Part shown: positions 1 through 8,461 of the stretch, in pieces
Layout: every line of letters starts with the position of its first letter
How positions within the stretch are numbered: position 1 is the stretch's first letter
From: Fodinibius salsisoli
GTDB lineage: Bacteria; Bacteroidota; Rhodothermia; Balneolales; Balneolaceae
Length of the DNA: 47,371 nt
Assembly (NCBI RefSeq): GCF_026229185.1
Contig: NZ_JAGGJA010000021.1
Coordinates: 1-47,371, forward strand
Direction of reading: 5' to 3'
The notes under the pieces: generated by a model
What the model saw: only the letters and a program-made list of their open reading frames with translations
The model's database searches: none
Told to the model about the DNA's origin: nothing
Translations under genes and position numbers: made by a program

Positions 1-53
1 TGTTGGATCACGTCCAATTTAAATTCTTTGCTGTAGGTTCGTCTTTTACTCAT
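1..53 (-). CDS. IS3-family transposase OrfA, N-terminus (partial)
   Basis: The start codon is the complement of 51-53. The visible 17 residues, MSKRRTYSKEFKLDVIQ, are typical of the N-terminus of IS3-family OrfA, a helix-turn-helix DNA-binding protein made ahead of the DDE transposase OrfB. The gene continues off the left edge. Too little is present to assign an IS group. Confidence 0.7.
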   Translation of the reverse strand, partial: MSKRRTYSKEFKLDVIQ

Positions 54-120
54 AATAGGTATTGGTCATAAATTGCGGCGACAATCTATGGCTTAACTGG
101 GTGTCCACCAAAATGTAGCA
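1..120 (-). mobile_element. IS3-family insertion sequence, left end (partial)
   Basis: Read on the minus strand from position 120, the sequence starts TGCTACATTTTGGTGGACAC, which looks like an IS3-group terminal inverted repeat. About 65 bases later an orfA-like start codon follows. The element leaves the window at position 1, so the second end, orfB and any target duplication are not visible. It lies 3 bases beyond the stop codon of the truncated E1/ThiF reading frame, so it is the likely cause of that truncation. The IS3 assignment comes from recognising the end and the OrfA N-terminus by eye. Confidence 0.7.
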
Positions 121-123
121 AGT

Positions 124-330
124 TCACTCTTCCACAATAATTGATATCTTACGGTGTACTCTACTTAGCTGATTTACAAGAGTTAGAGCCAACAGTTGTC
201 CCGTATGATTATGACAAGCTTCCTTAGATATGACAACACCGATTCTCTTATTCAAATGATCAGTATCATTAATAAATCTGATTGTCCTCTTATCCCTTTC
301 CTTATAAAACTCCTCACTTTTAGAATTCAT
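124..330 (-). pseudogene. E1-like ThiF-family activating enzyme, N-terminal stump
   Basis: Only 68 residues remain. The C-terminal half (about residues 28-68: RIGVVISKEA, then GQLLALTLVNQLSRVHRK) resembles the segment preceding the nucleotide-binding core of bacterial E1/ThiF-type enzymes, which adenylate a ubiquitin-like C-terminus. A complete E1 is several hundred residues long, and the Rossmann GxGxxG motif and catalytic cysteine are absent. The frame ends 3 bases before the IS3-family end, so it is probably interrupted. Its start overlaps the JAB gene stop by 11 bases, consistent with the last gene of a four-gene operon. The identification relies partly on the neighbouring Ubl, E2 and JAB genes. 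Confidence 0.55.
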
Positions 331-877
331 TTTTCACCTCACGCAAGTCAATAAGATCTGGTAATATGTGCAAATTTTGCTTTACTGAATCCTCGCTACA
401 AACAAACCAAGAACCATCCTTGAATTGGTGGATTGTAGACTCGGATAAATCGGTAAAACCTATACCATAGTTAGGGACCACAATTGATAGCATTCCTTCA
501 AAAGGCATAATAATGAGATGGTCATCACCATCAGAATGTATGGTGTCACTACTTGGATGAGAATGTACTTGACAAAGAATAGTAAGGCGGCTGGATCTTG
601 CCTCCCTACTACATTTCCCAAACTCTTTCTCATCGACCATAACACGGTGTGCTCCATGCTCTGTATTTGGAGCTATCACGGATGTAAATATGGTAAGATT
701 ACCAAGGTCTCTGCCACCCCAAAACACCAACCCCTCATGACCTTGGACTCCTTCTTTTGAATAATCCGTTAAAATACTTGCTGTTTGCGAGATAACAGTT
801 TCGGTAGCAGCATATTCTCCTTTAATTGGTCCTATTTTTATTGGATTAGTTCTATAATATGGTTGAAGGTCTTTCAT
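320..877 (-). CDS. JAB/MPN metalloprotease, deubiquitinase-like
   Basis: A 185-residue protein with a complete JAMM zinc-peptidase signature: Glu48 (HEGLVFWGG), His105-Ser-His107-Pro, then Ser115 and Asp118 at the expected spacing. JAB proteases cleave after the C-terminal Gly of ubiquitin-like proteins, either to mature the precursor or to remove conjugates. Its start overlaps the E2 stop by 4 bases (ATGA-type coupling) and its end overlaps the E1 stump, so it is translated within the Ubl operon. It probably trims the Ubl, whose glycine run is followed by four extra residues. A stand-alone metalloprotease role is less likely given the neighbours. Confidence 0.85.
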   Translation of the reverse strand: MKDLQPYYRTNPIKIGPIKGEYAATETVISQTASILTDYSKEGVQGHEGLVFWGGRDLGNLTIFTSVIAPNTEHGAHRVMVDEKEFGKCSREARSSRLTILCQVHSHPSSDTIHSDGDDHLIIMPFEGMLSIVVPNYGIGFTDLSESTIHQFKDGSWFVCSEDSVKQNLHILPDLIDLREVKNEF

Positions 878-1371
878 GATAAATGTGTTTTGGTATATCT
901 AAAATCGCGATAAATTGCACTCAACATATCTCCCATCGTATCCGCAACAACTTTATCTCTTGCTGCATTAAGCCATTGGGCTGGTGACCCCCAATCAGAA
1001 TGCGGACCATCATAAACCTTATATGCTAAACGATTAAATGGAGCGCAAATAACCCCGTTAGGATGGAACATGGACGAACCAAATGGAGTACTTTCACCTT
1101 TAGGAAAATTCTGTTTCTTTATCTCATCACTCCAATTGGAATCTGTAAATATCCATTTGGGTGGCATCTCTTTATAGTCATCGAATACACCTTTTAGATA
1201 GTATAGATCTTTTGATTCCGGTTGTGTTAATACAACCTGTAATTCAAGACGATCCTCAATCCACTTAAAAGGGATTTGATGCCGCTCAGCCCATGCCTCT
1301 GCAGCACCAAGTTCCTCCTCAATTTCAAGCTTCGTTACTTCAGTTGGAACTGACACCACCGCCACCTCCAA
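874..1371 (-). CDS. E2-like ubiquitin-conjugating protein
   Basis: A 165-residue protein that I read as a bacterial E2-family protein. The key segment is His103-Pro-Asn-Gly-Val-Ile-Cys109, with Cys109 the probable thioester cysteine. It is followed by Asn113, His124 and a Trp-rich helix (SDWGSPAQWL), the usual layout of prokaryotic E2 folds next to JAB and ThiF genes. E2 proteins accept the activated Ubl from E1 and pass it to a target. The start codon lies inside the Ubl gene in another frame (32-base overlap), and the end is coupled to the JAB gene. The assignment combines motif and operon evidence. Confidence 0.75.
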   Translation of the reverse strand: MEVAVVSVPTEVTKLEIEEELGAAEAWAERHQIPFKWIEDRLELQVVLTQPESKDLYYLKGVFDDYKEMPPKWIFTDSNWSDEIKKQNFPKGESTPFGSSMFHPNGVICAPFNRLAYKVYDGPHSDWGSPAQWLNAARDKVVADTMGDMLSAIYRDFRYTKTHLS

Positions 1372-1639
1372 CTAATTCAAGCTCATCTCCTTCTCTGACT
1401 CCTTCGGATACCAGATTTTTAGTGTTATCCAATATATCGTCATCCTTTTGGAGTCTAGGTGGTTTTTCCGGTTCATAGCCGAAAGCATCCGCTGCTTCTT
1501 TTGCAGCATCACCTACGTTTCTATTCTTCTTCCATGTAAACTCCTTGGAATCAAGACTTCGGGGAGCATATACCTGAACTGTAATTTTATCCTTAGAGTC
1601 TTTCTTGGAGTTCTGAGGTTTCTTCTTCTGAGTCTTCAT
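1340..1639 (-). CDS. Ubiquitin-like modifier with poly-glycine near C-terminus
   Basis: A 99-residue protein with a Lys-rich N-terminal extension (residues 1-18), then a beta-grasp-like domain (from about 19, KITVQVYAPRS) ending in GDELELVGGGGGVSSN. The run Gly91-Gly95 followed by VSSN resembles an unprocessed ubiquitin-like precursor that the JAB protease would cut to expose a terminal Gly for E1/E2 transfer. It is the first gene of the minus-strand operon. The upstream 240 bases, shared divergently with the restriction gene, are AT-rich and probably hold its promoter. The fold is inferred from sequence pattern and neighbours. Confidence 0.75.
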   Translation of the reverse strand: MKTQKKKPQNSKKDSKDKITVQVYAPRSLDSKEFTWKKNRNVGDAAKEAADAFGYEPEKPPRLQKDDDILDNTKNLVSEGVREGDELELVGGGGGVSSN

Positions 1640-1878
1640 AATAATTAATGTTCATTTCTAATTCTGATTTATAAAAATATAAATGAATATTTATAAAAAT
1701 ACCAAATAAAAAGATAATGAGGTTGTTTTCTATTCATAAAATTTATAATTATCGGTTTACTAAAATCTTAAGTTCGATCTGAATAGTTTAAAACCCATTA
1801 TTTTAACCTTTTTTGCTCTTTCCCCTCCCAGTCCTTAGAATGAGGTCAAACAAAAAGTTGGTTTATTAACAATTACTG

Positions 1879-4800
1879 ATGCAGATAGAGACCATATCCC
1901 CAAGACGAGCTGTTGACAATGCGTTCTTACAAGAGTCGATTACCGAGACCGAGTTCGAAACCTTTCGCCAGCGACTGTTAAAACTATTGAGCCAGGCTGA
2001 TGATGCTGTAGAAGAAGGCGAATCTGAAGAACATCTTAAAAACCTGATCAAGCCCTTCTTCAGCAATACCAATTTTGAAGAAGATCACTACATCAACACC
2101 AAGGAGCGACAGGACCTTGCCATCCATAATGGCAAAACCCGAAAGTCGAATGTCGGTGTCATCATAGAAGCCAAGCGGCCATCCAACAGTTCGGAGATGA
2201 TTACCGCGGATGAGCTGAACCGTAAGGCCTTTCACGAATCCATCCTCTACTATCTTCGGGAACGCATCGATAACGGCAACGAAGATATCAAACATATCAT
2301 CATTACTGATGTGTACAATTGGTACATCTTCGATGCCCAGGATTTCGAACGTCATTTCTACGACTCCAAAAAACTAACCGGCTGGTATAAAGAATGGAAG
2401 CAGGGACAAAAAGTAAGTTCCCGCACCCAGTTTGTCTATGACCACCTAGCGGAATTTGTGGAAGAGCTGGATGCAAATATTACAGCAGCCGAATTAGATC
2501 TGAGCAAGTACCGAAAGCTGCTGGAAAAAGATGAGCTGAGCCGCGACGAGCAGAAAAAGCTGGTGCCGATCTTTAAGCTATTTACGCCTACCCACCTGCT
2601 CAAACAACCCTTTGCCAGCGACAGCAATGAGCTCAACAAGGCCTTTTACCGTGAGCTGCTTTATATCATGGGGCTGAAAGAATACAAGGAAAAAGGCACT
2701 CACTATATAACCCGGCTGGATGAAGATAACCGCCAGCATGCTTCCCTGATTGAAAACACTATCACACAGCTTAAAAGTCTAAACGTAATTTCGCGGCTTC
2801 CCAACCGGTCAGAGTTTGGCGAAGATGAAGACGAACAACTGTTCAATGTAGCCATTCAGCTATTGATCACCTGGATCAACCGTATCCTGTTTCTGAAGTT
2901 GCTCGAATCCCAGCTCTTTAAATACCATCGGGAAGATGATCGTTTTCGGTTTTTAAGTCATCGTGACATTGACGAATATGATGGACTCAATAAACTCTTC
3001 TTCCAGGTATTGGCCGTCCCTCAGGAGGATCGCTCCGAGCGTATCAACAAACACTTCGGACATATTCCCTACCTGAACAGCTCACTGTTTGATGTGGCTG
3101 ATATCGAGCAAGATACGATTCGCATATCGGAGCTGGAGGACGGACTCCAAATGCCGGTGTACAGTCGCAGTAAAATTCGCAACCGGGACAGGGAGCGCCT
3201 CAAAGGAGAAAAACTGTCGGCTCTTGAATACCTGCTCCGTTTTCTGGATGCCTATAACTTTAACACGGAAGGTACGGCCGAGGTCCAGAAAGAAGCCAAA
3301 ACGCTTATTAACGCTTCGGTGCTGGGACGCATCTTTGAAAAGATCAACGGCTATAAAGACGGTTCGTTCTTTACGCCCGGCTATATCACCGAATACATGT
3401 GCCGGGAGACCATTCGCCGGGCGGTGGTCCAAAAATTTAATGAAACCTACGAGAACTGGGACTGTGAGGACATTGACGATGTCGCCGCCAAGATATCCCG
3501 CCACGAAATTCCGTATGATAAAGCCAACGATGTTGTTAACAGCATCACGATTTGTGATCCGGCCGTAGGGTCCGGACACTTTTTGGTTTCAGCCCTGAAT
3601 GAACTCATAGCTATTAAAAGCGACCTTCGTATCTTTGTGGATGAGGATAACCACCGCATCCGGGATGTGGAGATCAGCGTGGACAATGATGAGCTCAGCA
3701 TTGCGGTGGGACAAGATCCATTTTTCGAATACCGGGTACATTCGGAATGGAAAGAAAATGGCACCGTTGAGCGAACGGTCGGGCCTGACACCCAGCGCCT
3801 GCAGAAAGCCCTATTCCGCGAAAAGAATATCCTTATTGAAAACTGCCTGTTCGGGGTGGATATCAATCCGAATTCGGTCAACATCTGTCGGCTTCGCCTA
3901 TGGATTGAGCTGCTTAAACATGCCTATTACAAGGAAAGTACGGACTTCCAGCAGCTCGAAGTACTACCCAACATTGATATTAACATCAAACAAGGCAACT
4001 CACTGGTAAGCCGATTTGACCTGGATGCAGACCTCTCGCAGATACTGGCCAATAATAACGATTTAACGATTGAGGAATACAAACAGGCCGTCCGAAGCTA
4101 CAAAGAAACTGGCGACCGGGAGGACAAACGAGCGCTGAAAAAGCAGATCAGCTCTATTAAAGAAAGTTTTTCTGTGGGACTCAAAGAACTACACCCCGTC
4201 CGTCAGAAACTAAAGAAACAGCGCGAAATTCTGATTAAGGAAGAAGCCAAACTGGACCTGTTTGAGGGCGATAAGAAGAGCAAGAAAGAGCAGAAGAAGA
4301 TTACTAAGACCCAAAAGAAAATTGGCAAGCTGGAAGAGGAGTTGGAAGAACTTGAAAACGCCAGCTTTTACGACCAGGCCTTTGAATGGCGATTTGAGTT
4401 TCCTGAAGTACTCGACGAGGATGGTAACTTTACCGGCTTTGATGCAGTGATTGGGAATCCGCCTTATGTGAGGCAGGAGTTGCTAAAAGATATCAAACCG
4501 TATTTAAAAGGAAGTTATGAAGTTTATCATGGTACAGCTGACCTTTACCAGTATTTTGTACAGTTAGGTCTCGAAATTTTAAAGGATAAAAATTATCTCC
4601 ATTACATTGTTTCTAATAAATGGATGCGCACCAATTATGGGAAACCTTTACGCGAATGGTTAATGAATTACCAGATTGAATCGATGATTGATTTCGGAGA
4701 CCTTCAAGTATTTGGAGAAGCTACAACCTATCCGTGTTTAATACAGATAAGAAGAAAAAATATTCAAAAAGATTTTAAAGCTGTTGAGGTTGATAGCTTG

Positions 4801-5715
4801 GAAATAGAGAGTATTTCAAAGTATTTAAAAGAAAATAGTTTTAAGGTCGAACAACAGAAGCTTCATTTAGACGGATGGTCATTAATAAATAAGCGTTCGC
4901 AACTGTTGTTTGAAAAAATGAAAGAGAAAGGCACACCTCTAATTGAATATGTTAACGGCAATATTTTTTATGGAATAAAAACTGGATTAAATGAAGCATT
5001 TCTCATAGATAAACAAACTAAAAATAATTTAGTTGAACAGAATGCTAGCAGCCTTGAACTAATTGAACCTTATTTAGCAGGTAGGGATCTTAATAGATAT
5101 GAATTGCCTCAACATGATAAATATATCATTATGATCCCTCATGGATGGACTAATTCTCAAACTAATGAGGAAAATAAATGGGAATGGTTTGAAAAATCGT
5201 ATCCAGCAATTGCTTCTTACTTGGCACAGTATGAGAAAAAGGCAAGGGATAGATATGATCAAGGGCAATACTGGTGGGAATTAAGAGCTTGTGATTACTA
5301 TGATGAATTCAAGAAGAACAAAATTATATATCAACGATTTCAGGTAAAACCAAAATTTGTTTATGATGATAAAGGATCATTTGTAAATGATGCAATTTAC
5401 TTTATTAGAAAAGATGATTTATTGCTTTATGCCATTCTCAACTCAAAACTTGGCTGGTATTTGATTTCATTAGTTTGTACTCAAATTAGAAATGGATATC
5501 AGCTATTAACAAAATACATTGAGAAAATACCTATTATATCAAATTCTGAATACCAGCCAAAGGTTGAGACTTTAATAGATCAAATCCTCTCAACCAAAAA
5601 AGACAATCCCGATGCAGATACACGCGAACTGGAGGAGGAAATAGACCAGCTTGTGTATGAGCTTTATGGTTTAAGTGAGGAAGAGATTGGGATTGTGGAA
5701 GAGAGTGTGGGATAA
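1879..5715 (+). CDS. Type IIG restriction-modification protein (nuclease + N6-adenine methylase)
   Basis: A 1278-residue single-chain restriction-modification protein. The N-terminus carries a PD-(D/E)XK-like nuclease motif (Asp79, then Glu97-Ala-Lys99 in GVIIEAKRP). The middle holds AdoMet motif I (DPAVGSGHF, near residue 560), and the adenine-methylase motif NPPYV follows near 859. The segment before motif I (LGRIFEKINGYKDGSFFTP) is typical of Eco57I-type enzymes. The C-terminal 400 residues should hold target recognition. They are conspicuously more AT-rich (from about 4480 to 5580) than the flanks, and composition recovers over the last 40 codons. It is expected to cut unmodified foreign DNA and methylate the host. 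Confidence 0.85.
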   Translation: MQIETISPRRAVDNAFLQESITETEFETFRQRLLKLLSQADDAVEEGESEEHLKNLIKPFFSNTNFEEDHYINTKERQDLAIHNGKTRKSNVGVIIEAKRPSNSSEMITADELNRKAFHESILYYLRERIDNGNEDIKHIIITDVYNWYIFDAQDFERHFYDSKKLTGWYKEWKQGQKVSSRTQFVYDHLAEFVEELDANITAAELDLSKYRKLLEKDELSRDEQKKLVPIFKLFTPTHLLKQPFASDSNELNKAFYRELLYIMGLKEYKEKGTHYITRLDEDNRQHASLIENTITQLKSLNVISRLPNRSEFGEDEDEQLFNVAIQLLITWINRILFLKLLESQLFKYHREDDRFRFLSHRDIDEYDGLNKLFFQVLAVPQEDRSERINKHFGHIPYLNSSLFDVADIEQDTIRISELEDGLQMPVYSRSKIRNRDRERLKGEKLSALEYLLRFLDAYNFNTEGTAEVQKEAKTLINASVLGRIFEKINGYKDGSFFTPGYITEYMCRETIRRAVVQKFNETYENWDCEDIDDVAAKISRHEIPYDKANDVVNSITICDPAVGSGHFLVSALNELIAIKSDLRIFVDEDNHRIRDVEISVDNDELSIAVGQDPFFEYRVHSEWKENGTVERTVGPDTQRLQKALFREKNILIENCLFGVDINPNSVNICRLRLWIELLKHAYYKESTDFQQLEVLPNIDINIKQGNSLVSRFDLDADLSQILANNNDLTIEEYKQAVRSYKETGDREDKRALKKQISSIKESFSVGLKELHPVRQKLKKQREILIKEEAKLDLFEGDKKSKKEQKKITKTQKKIGKLEEELEELENASFYDQAFEWRFEFPEVLDEDGNFTGFDAVIGNPPYVRQELLKDIKPYLKGSYEVYHGTADLYQYFVQLGLEILKDKNYLHYIVSNKWMRTNYGKPLREWLMNYQIESMIDFGDLQVFGEATTYPCLIQIRRKNIQKDFKAVEVDSLEIESISKYLKENSFKVEQQKLHLDGWSLINKRSQLLFEKMKEKGTPLIEYVNGNIFYGIKTGLNEAFLIDKQTKNNLVEQNASSLELIEPYLAGRDLNRYELPQHDKYIIMIPHGWTNSQTNEENKWEWFEKSYPAIASYLAQYEKKARDRYDQGQYWWELRACDYYDEFKKNKIIYQRFQVKPKFVYDDKGSFVNDAIYFIRKDDLLLYAILNSKLGWYLISLVCTQIRNGYQLLTKYIEKIPIISNSEYQPKVETLIDQILSTKKDNPDADTRELEEEIDQLVYELYGLSEEEIGIVEESVG

Positions 5716-5729
5716 ATAGAATAATAAAA

Positions 5730-6695
5730 ATGGGAAAAAGTCCTGGACATATAAGAAGAGAGAAAATTTACGATATCTTCTCCAAGAACTTAGAATTACT
5801 GAAAAAACATCCAAAGTTTGACTTAAAAGGAGAAAAAACATCCGGATATATTTGTCCCCTGTGCAATAAGATTTTTGATAAAAATGGACTATCAAAAGAA
5901 TATGATGATCACCTAACTCTGGAAGATGTACCTCCTAAAACCTTGGGAGGAAATGTAAGGCTTTTAACCTGTAAAATTTGTAATAATGAGCAGGGAAGTT
6001 CTCTTGACAAGCATTTAAAAGAACAATTGCTCACAAAAGATTTTTTCTCAGGAACATCTAATATCAAGCGAAAAGCAAGATTTGAGGTAGATAACAAATG
6101 GAATATTGGTGGAACTATTCACCATACTGAAGAAGGTGGAATTAAACTTCTTGCTATTGAAGGCAGTTCCCATGAGAAACACTATCACCGTTTATTTAAA
6201 AAAGGTGATGCGGAAATGGAAAATATCAGGGTTACAATTTTTGGTGAGCATAAGAAAAGTCGTGCAAGGCTTGCAAAACTAAGAATAGCCTATCTTTGGT
6301 TAATAAGTGAATTCGGGTATGCCAGTTTAATCAATCCTTATATGCACGTTATAAGAGAGCAAATTCAAAATTATAACGACTTAAAGTATCCAGGGTTTGG
6401 GATTGCAGATGTAGATTTTCCATCAAAATTTGAAGGAATAAATTTAATTACTAAGCCTGAAAGCCTAAAATCATTTGCTGTTGCATTTACTTTAAAAACC
6501 GACCAAAGAGAAAGAAAATTTATAGTTTTGTTACCGGGGCCATCTGATCCGGGATTAAATATTTATGACAATCTTAATGAATTGGGGCAAGATGGCAATA
6601 GGATTAACATTGATCTTAGAAATTTAGACTTACAAAATGTTTTAAATAATCCTGATAGAGTTTATGATTACTTCCGTTATTGGGAAGAACTATAG
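5730..6695 (+). CDS. HNH-type nuclease-like protein with two CxxC zinc pairs
   Basis: A 321-residue protein. Cys42-Pro-Leu-Cys45 and Cys81-Lys-Ile-Cys84 bracket LTLEDVPPKTLGG, the usual layout of an HNH-like nuclease in which LEDVPP replaces the canonical DH. NNEQGSSLDKH, directly after the second pair, completes the motif. The remaining two thirds is an unassigned alpha/beta region. The gene starts 15 bases after the restriction gene stops, suggesting co-transcription. Its own 3' flank contains a degraded duplicate of the restriction gene terminus, so the HNH gene looks like an inserted cassette. Probable role: DNA cleavage in defence. The target is unknown. Confidence 0.65.
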   Translation: MGKSPGHIRREKIYDIFSKNLELLKKHPKFDLKGEKTSGYICPLCNKIFDKNGLSKEYDDHLTLEDVPPKTLGGNVRLLTCKICNNEQGSSLDKHLKEQLLTKDFFSGTSNIKRKARFEVDNKWNIGGTIHHTEEGGIKLLAIEGSSHEKHYHRLFKKGDAEMENIRVTIFGEHKKSRARLAKLRIAYLWLISEFGYASLINPYMHVIREQIQNYNDLKYPGFGIADVDFPSKFEGINLITKPESLKSFAVAFTLKTDQRERKFIVLLPGPSDPGLNIYDNLNELGQDGNRINIDLRNLDLQNVLNNPDRVYDYFRYWEEL

Positions 6696-6699
6696 AATT

Positions 6700-6795
6700 A
6701 GTAAAACTGAAGATAGATAAGCTTTAATTATTCTTTATGAATTCATTAAGGTAGAGATTGGGATAGTGGGAAAGAGCGTAGAGATTTAAAATCTA
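6700..6795 (+). pseudogene. Degraded duplicate of a restriction-methylase 3' end
   Basis: The stretch 6712-6790 aligns by eye with the last codons of the restriction gene (about 5636-5715). Both contain AGAGATTGGGAT, a following GTGG, then a GAGxGT segment. Read in frame it gives VEIGIVGKSVEI, against EEIGIVEESVG in the intact protein, with an upstream stop codon. It looks like a relic left when the HNH cassette entered or when a second methylase gene was lost. There is no intact coding potential. Confidence 0.5.
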
Positions 6796-6811
6796 AATAG
6801 TTCTTGAAGAG

Positions 6812-8461
6812 ATGACTTTTGAAAAAGTAATTATCAAAAACTTTAAATGTTTTAGTGGCACTTTTAAGATTGATTTGCAAGAAGGGCTAAATATTATTGT
6901 TGGGGACAATGAGGCTGGTAAGTCCACAATTTTAGATGCGATTCATTTAGCATTAACTGGTTGGATAAATGGAAGACACATCTCGAGTGAATTATCAGAA
7001 TACCTTTTTAATAAAAAACAGGTCAGGAAGTATTTAACAAGTTTACGAAAAGATCCTATTGAACCTCCAAATATCTTGATTGAGGTTTATTTTGATTCAG
7101 ATGATGCAGCAGAGTTTATAGGAAATGGTAACCGCTTGAAAAGTAATAAGGCATGTGGTTTTTCTTTCAACATTGAGTTTGATGAAAACTATAAGGATGA
7201 GTATGAACATTTAGTTCAACAGGATGATATCAAATCTTTACCTATAGAATATTATAAATACTATTGGAAGTCCTTTGCCAGAGATTCGTCTATTACACCT
7301 CGAAGTTTACCTGTAAAATCAGCTTTAATAGATTCTTCAAACTCTAGGTATAAAAGTGGATCTGATATTTATATATCTCGTATTATTAGGAATTTGTTGG
7401 AGTCAAAAGAAATAGTTGATATTTCTCAAGCTCATAGAAAAATGAAAGATGTATTTCGGGATGAAGAAGCCATTCAAGCAATTAATAAAAAAATCAAAGA
7501 GTCATCGGATATTTCAGATAAAGAAGTAGAACTGTCTGTTGAACTTTCTTCAAGAGATGCATGGAAAAATACTTTGATGACTTATCTAGATGAAATCCCA
7601 TTTCAACATATTGGGAAAGGAGAACAATGTGTCATTAAAACTAAATTGGCTTTGAGTCATAAAAAAACTAAAGAAGCAAATTTGATACTGCTTGAAGAAC
7701 CAGAGAATCATTTATCTCATACTAAACTTAACCAACTTATTTATGACATTGAGGCTGGAAGTGAGGACAAACAAATACTCATTTCAACGCATAGTAGTTT
7801 TGTCGCGAACAAACTCGGCTTAGAAAACTTACTTCTTTTACATGAGTTATCGATTACACAGCTAAGTGATCTTGAAGAATCTACACAGACTTTCTTCAAG
7901 AAACTTTCAGGATATGATACACTAAGACTGATCTTATGTGATAAAGCTATTCTCGTTGAAGGGGATTCCGATGAACTTATTGTCCAAAGAGCCTATCTAG
8001 ATGAAAATGATAAACTTCCAATACAGGATGGAATCGATATAATATCAGTTGGTACCTCGTTTAAAAGATTTTTAGAAATTGCTGACAAATTAAAGAAAGA
8101 AGTATCTGTTGTGACTGATAATGATGGCGATATTGAAGCTTTAAAGAAAAAATACAAGAAATATCTAGATAAAGATTCTAAAAACTACATCAATATTTGC
8201 TTTGACAATGAAATTGATGATGGGGATCTGACGATCAGTAATAAAGAGTTTAATTACAATACACTTGAACCAAAAATATTAAAAGAGAATGACGTAAAAA
8301 CTTTAAATAAAGTCTTTAACACTGATTATGATGAGGATGGAATTCTAAAATATATGTACAATAACAAAACTGATTGTGCCTTAAAGATTTTCAATTCTGA
8401 TCAAGAAATAAGCTTCCCTCAGTATATACTTAACTCTTTTAAGTTCGAAGGAGATGAGTAG
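6812..8461 (+). CDS. gajA: Gabija-like protein A: ABC-type ATPase with TOPRIM nuclease domain
   Basis: A 549-residue OLD-family protein. Walker A is GDNEAGKST (residues 31-39), and the ABC/SMC-type Walker B LILLEEPENHLS lies near 290-300. A TOPRIM domain starts near 380 with ILVEGDSDELIV, whose Glu and Asp residues are the metal-binding set. This is the GajA architecture of the Gabija system, in which nucleotide-regulated GajA nicks phage DNA and works with the helicase-like GajB. Length is close to known GajA. The last codons overlap the next gene by 8 bases, so the two are translationally coupled. A stand-alone OLD nuclease is the alternative, but the UvrD-like partner favours Gabija. Confidence 0.8.
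   Translation: MTFEKVIIKNFKCFSGTFKIDLQEGLNIIVGDNEAGKSTILDAIHLALTGWINGRHISSELSEYLFNKKQVRKYLTSLRKDPIEPPNILIEVYFDSDDAAEFIGNGNRLKSNKACGFSFNIEFDENYKDEYEHLVQQDDIKSLPIEYYKYYWKSFARDSSITPRSLPVKSALIDSSNSRYKSGSDIYISRIIRNLLESKEIVDISQAHRKMKDVFRDEEAIQAINKKIKESSDISDKEVELSVELSSRDAWKNTLMTYLDEIPFQHIGKGEQCVIKTKLALSHKKTKEANLILLEEPENHLSHTKLNQLIYDIEAGSEDKQILISTHSSFVANKLGLENLLLLHELSITQLSDLEESTQTFFKKLSGYDTLRLILCDKAILVEGDSDELIVQRAYLDENDKLPIQDGIDIISVGTSFKRFLEIADKLKKEVSVVTDNDGDIEALKKKYKKYLDKDSKNYINICFDNEIDDGDLTISNKEFNYNTLEPKILKENDVKTLNKVFNTDYDEDGILKYMYNNKTDCALKIFNSDQEISFPQYILNSFKFEGDE

Noticed and set aside
3082-3884. Several 120-165-residue frames on both strands
   Set aside because: All fall within the conserved methylase core of the restriction protein and show no family features.
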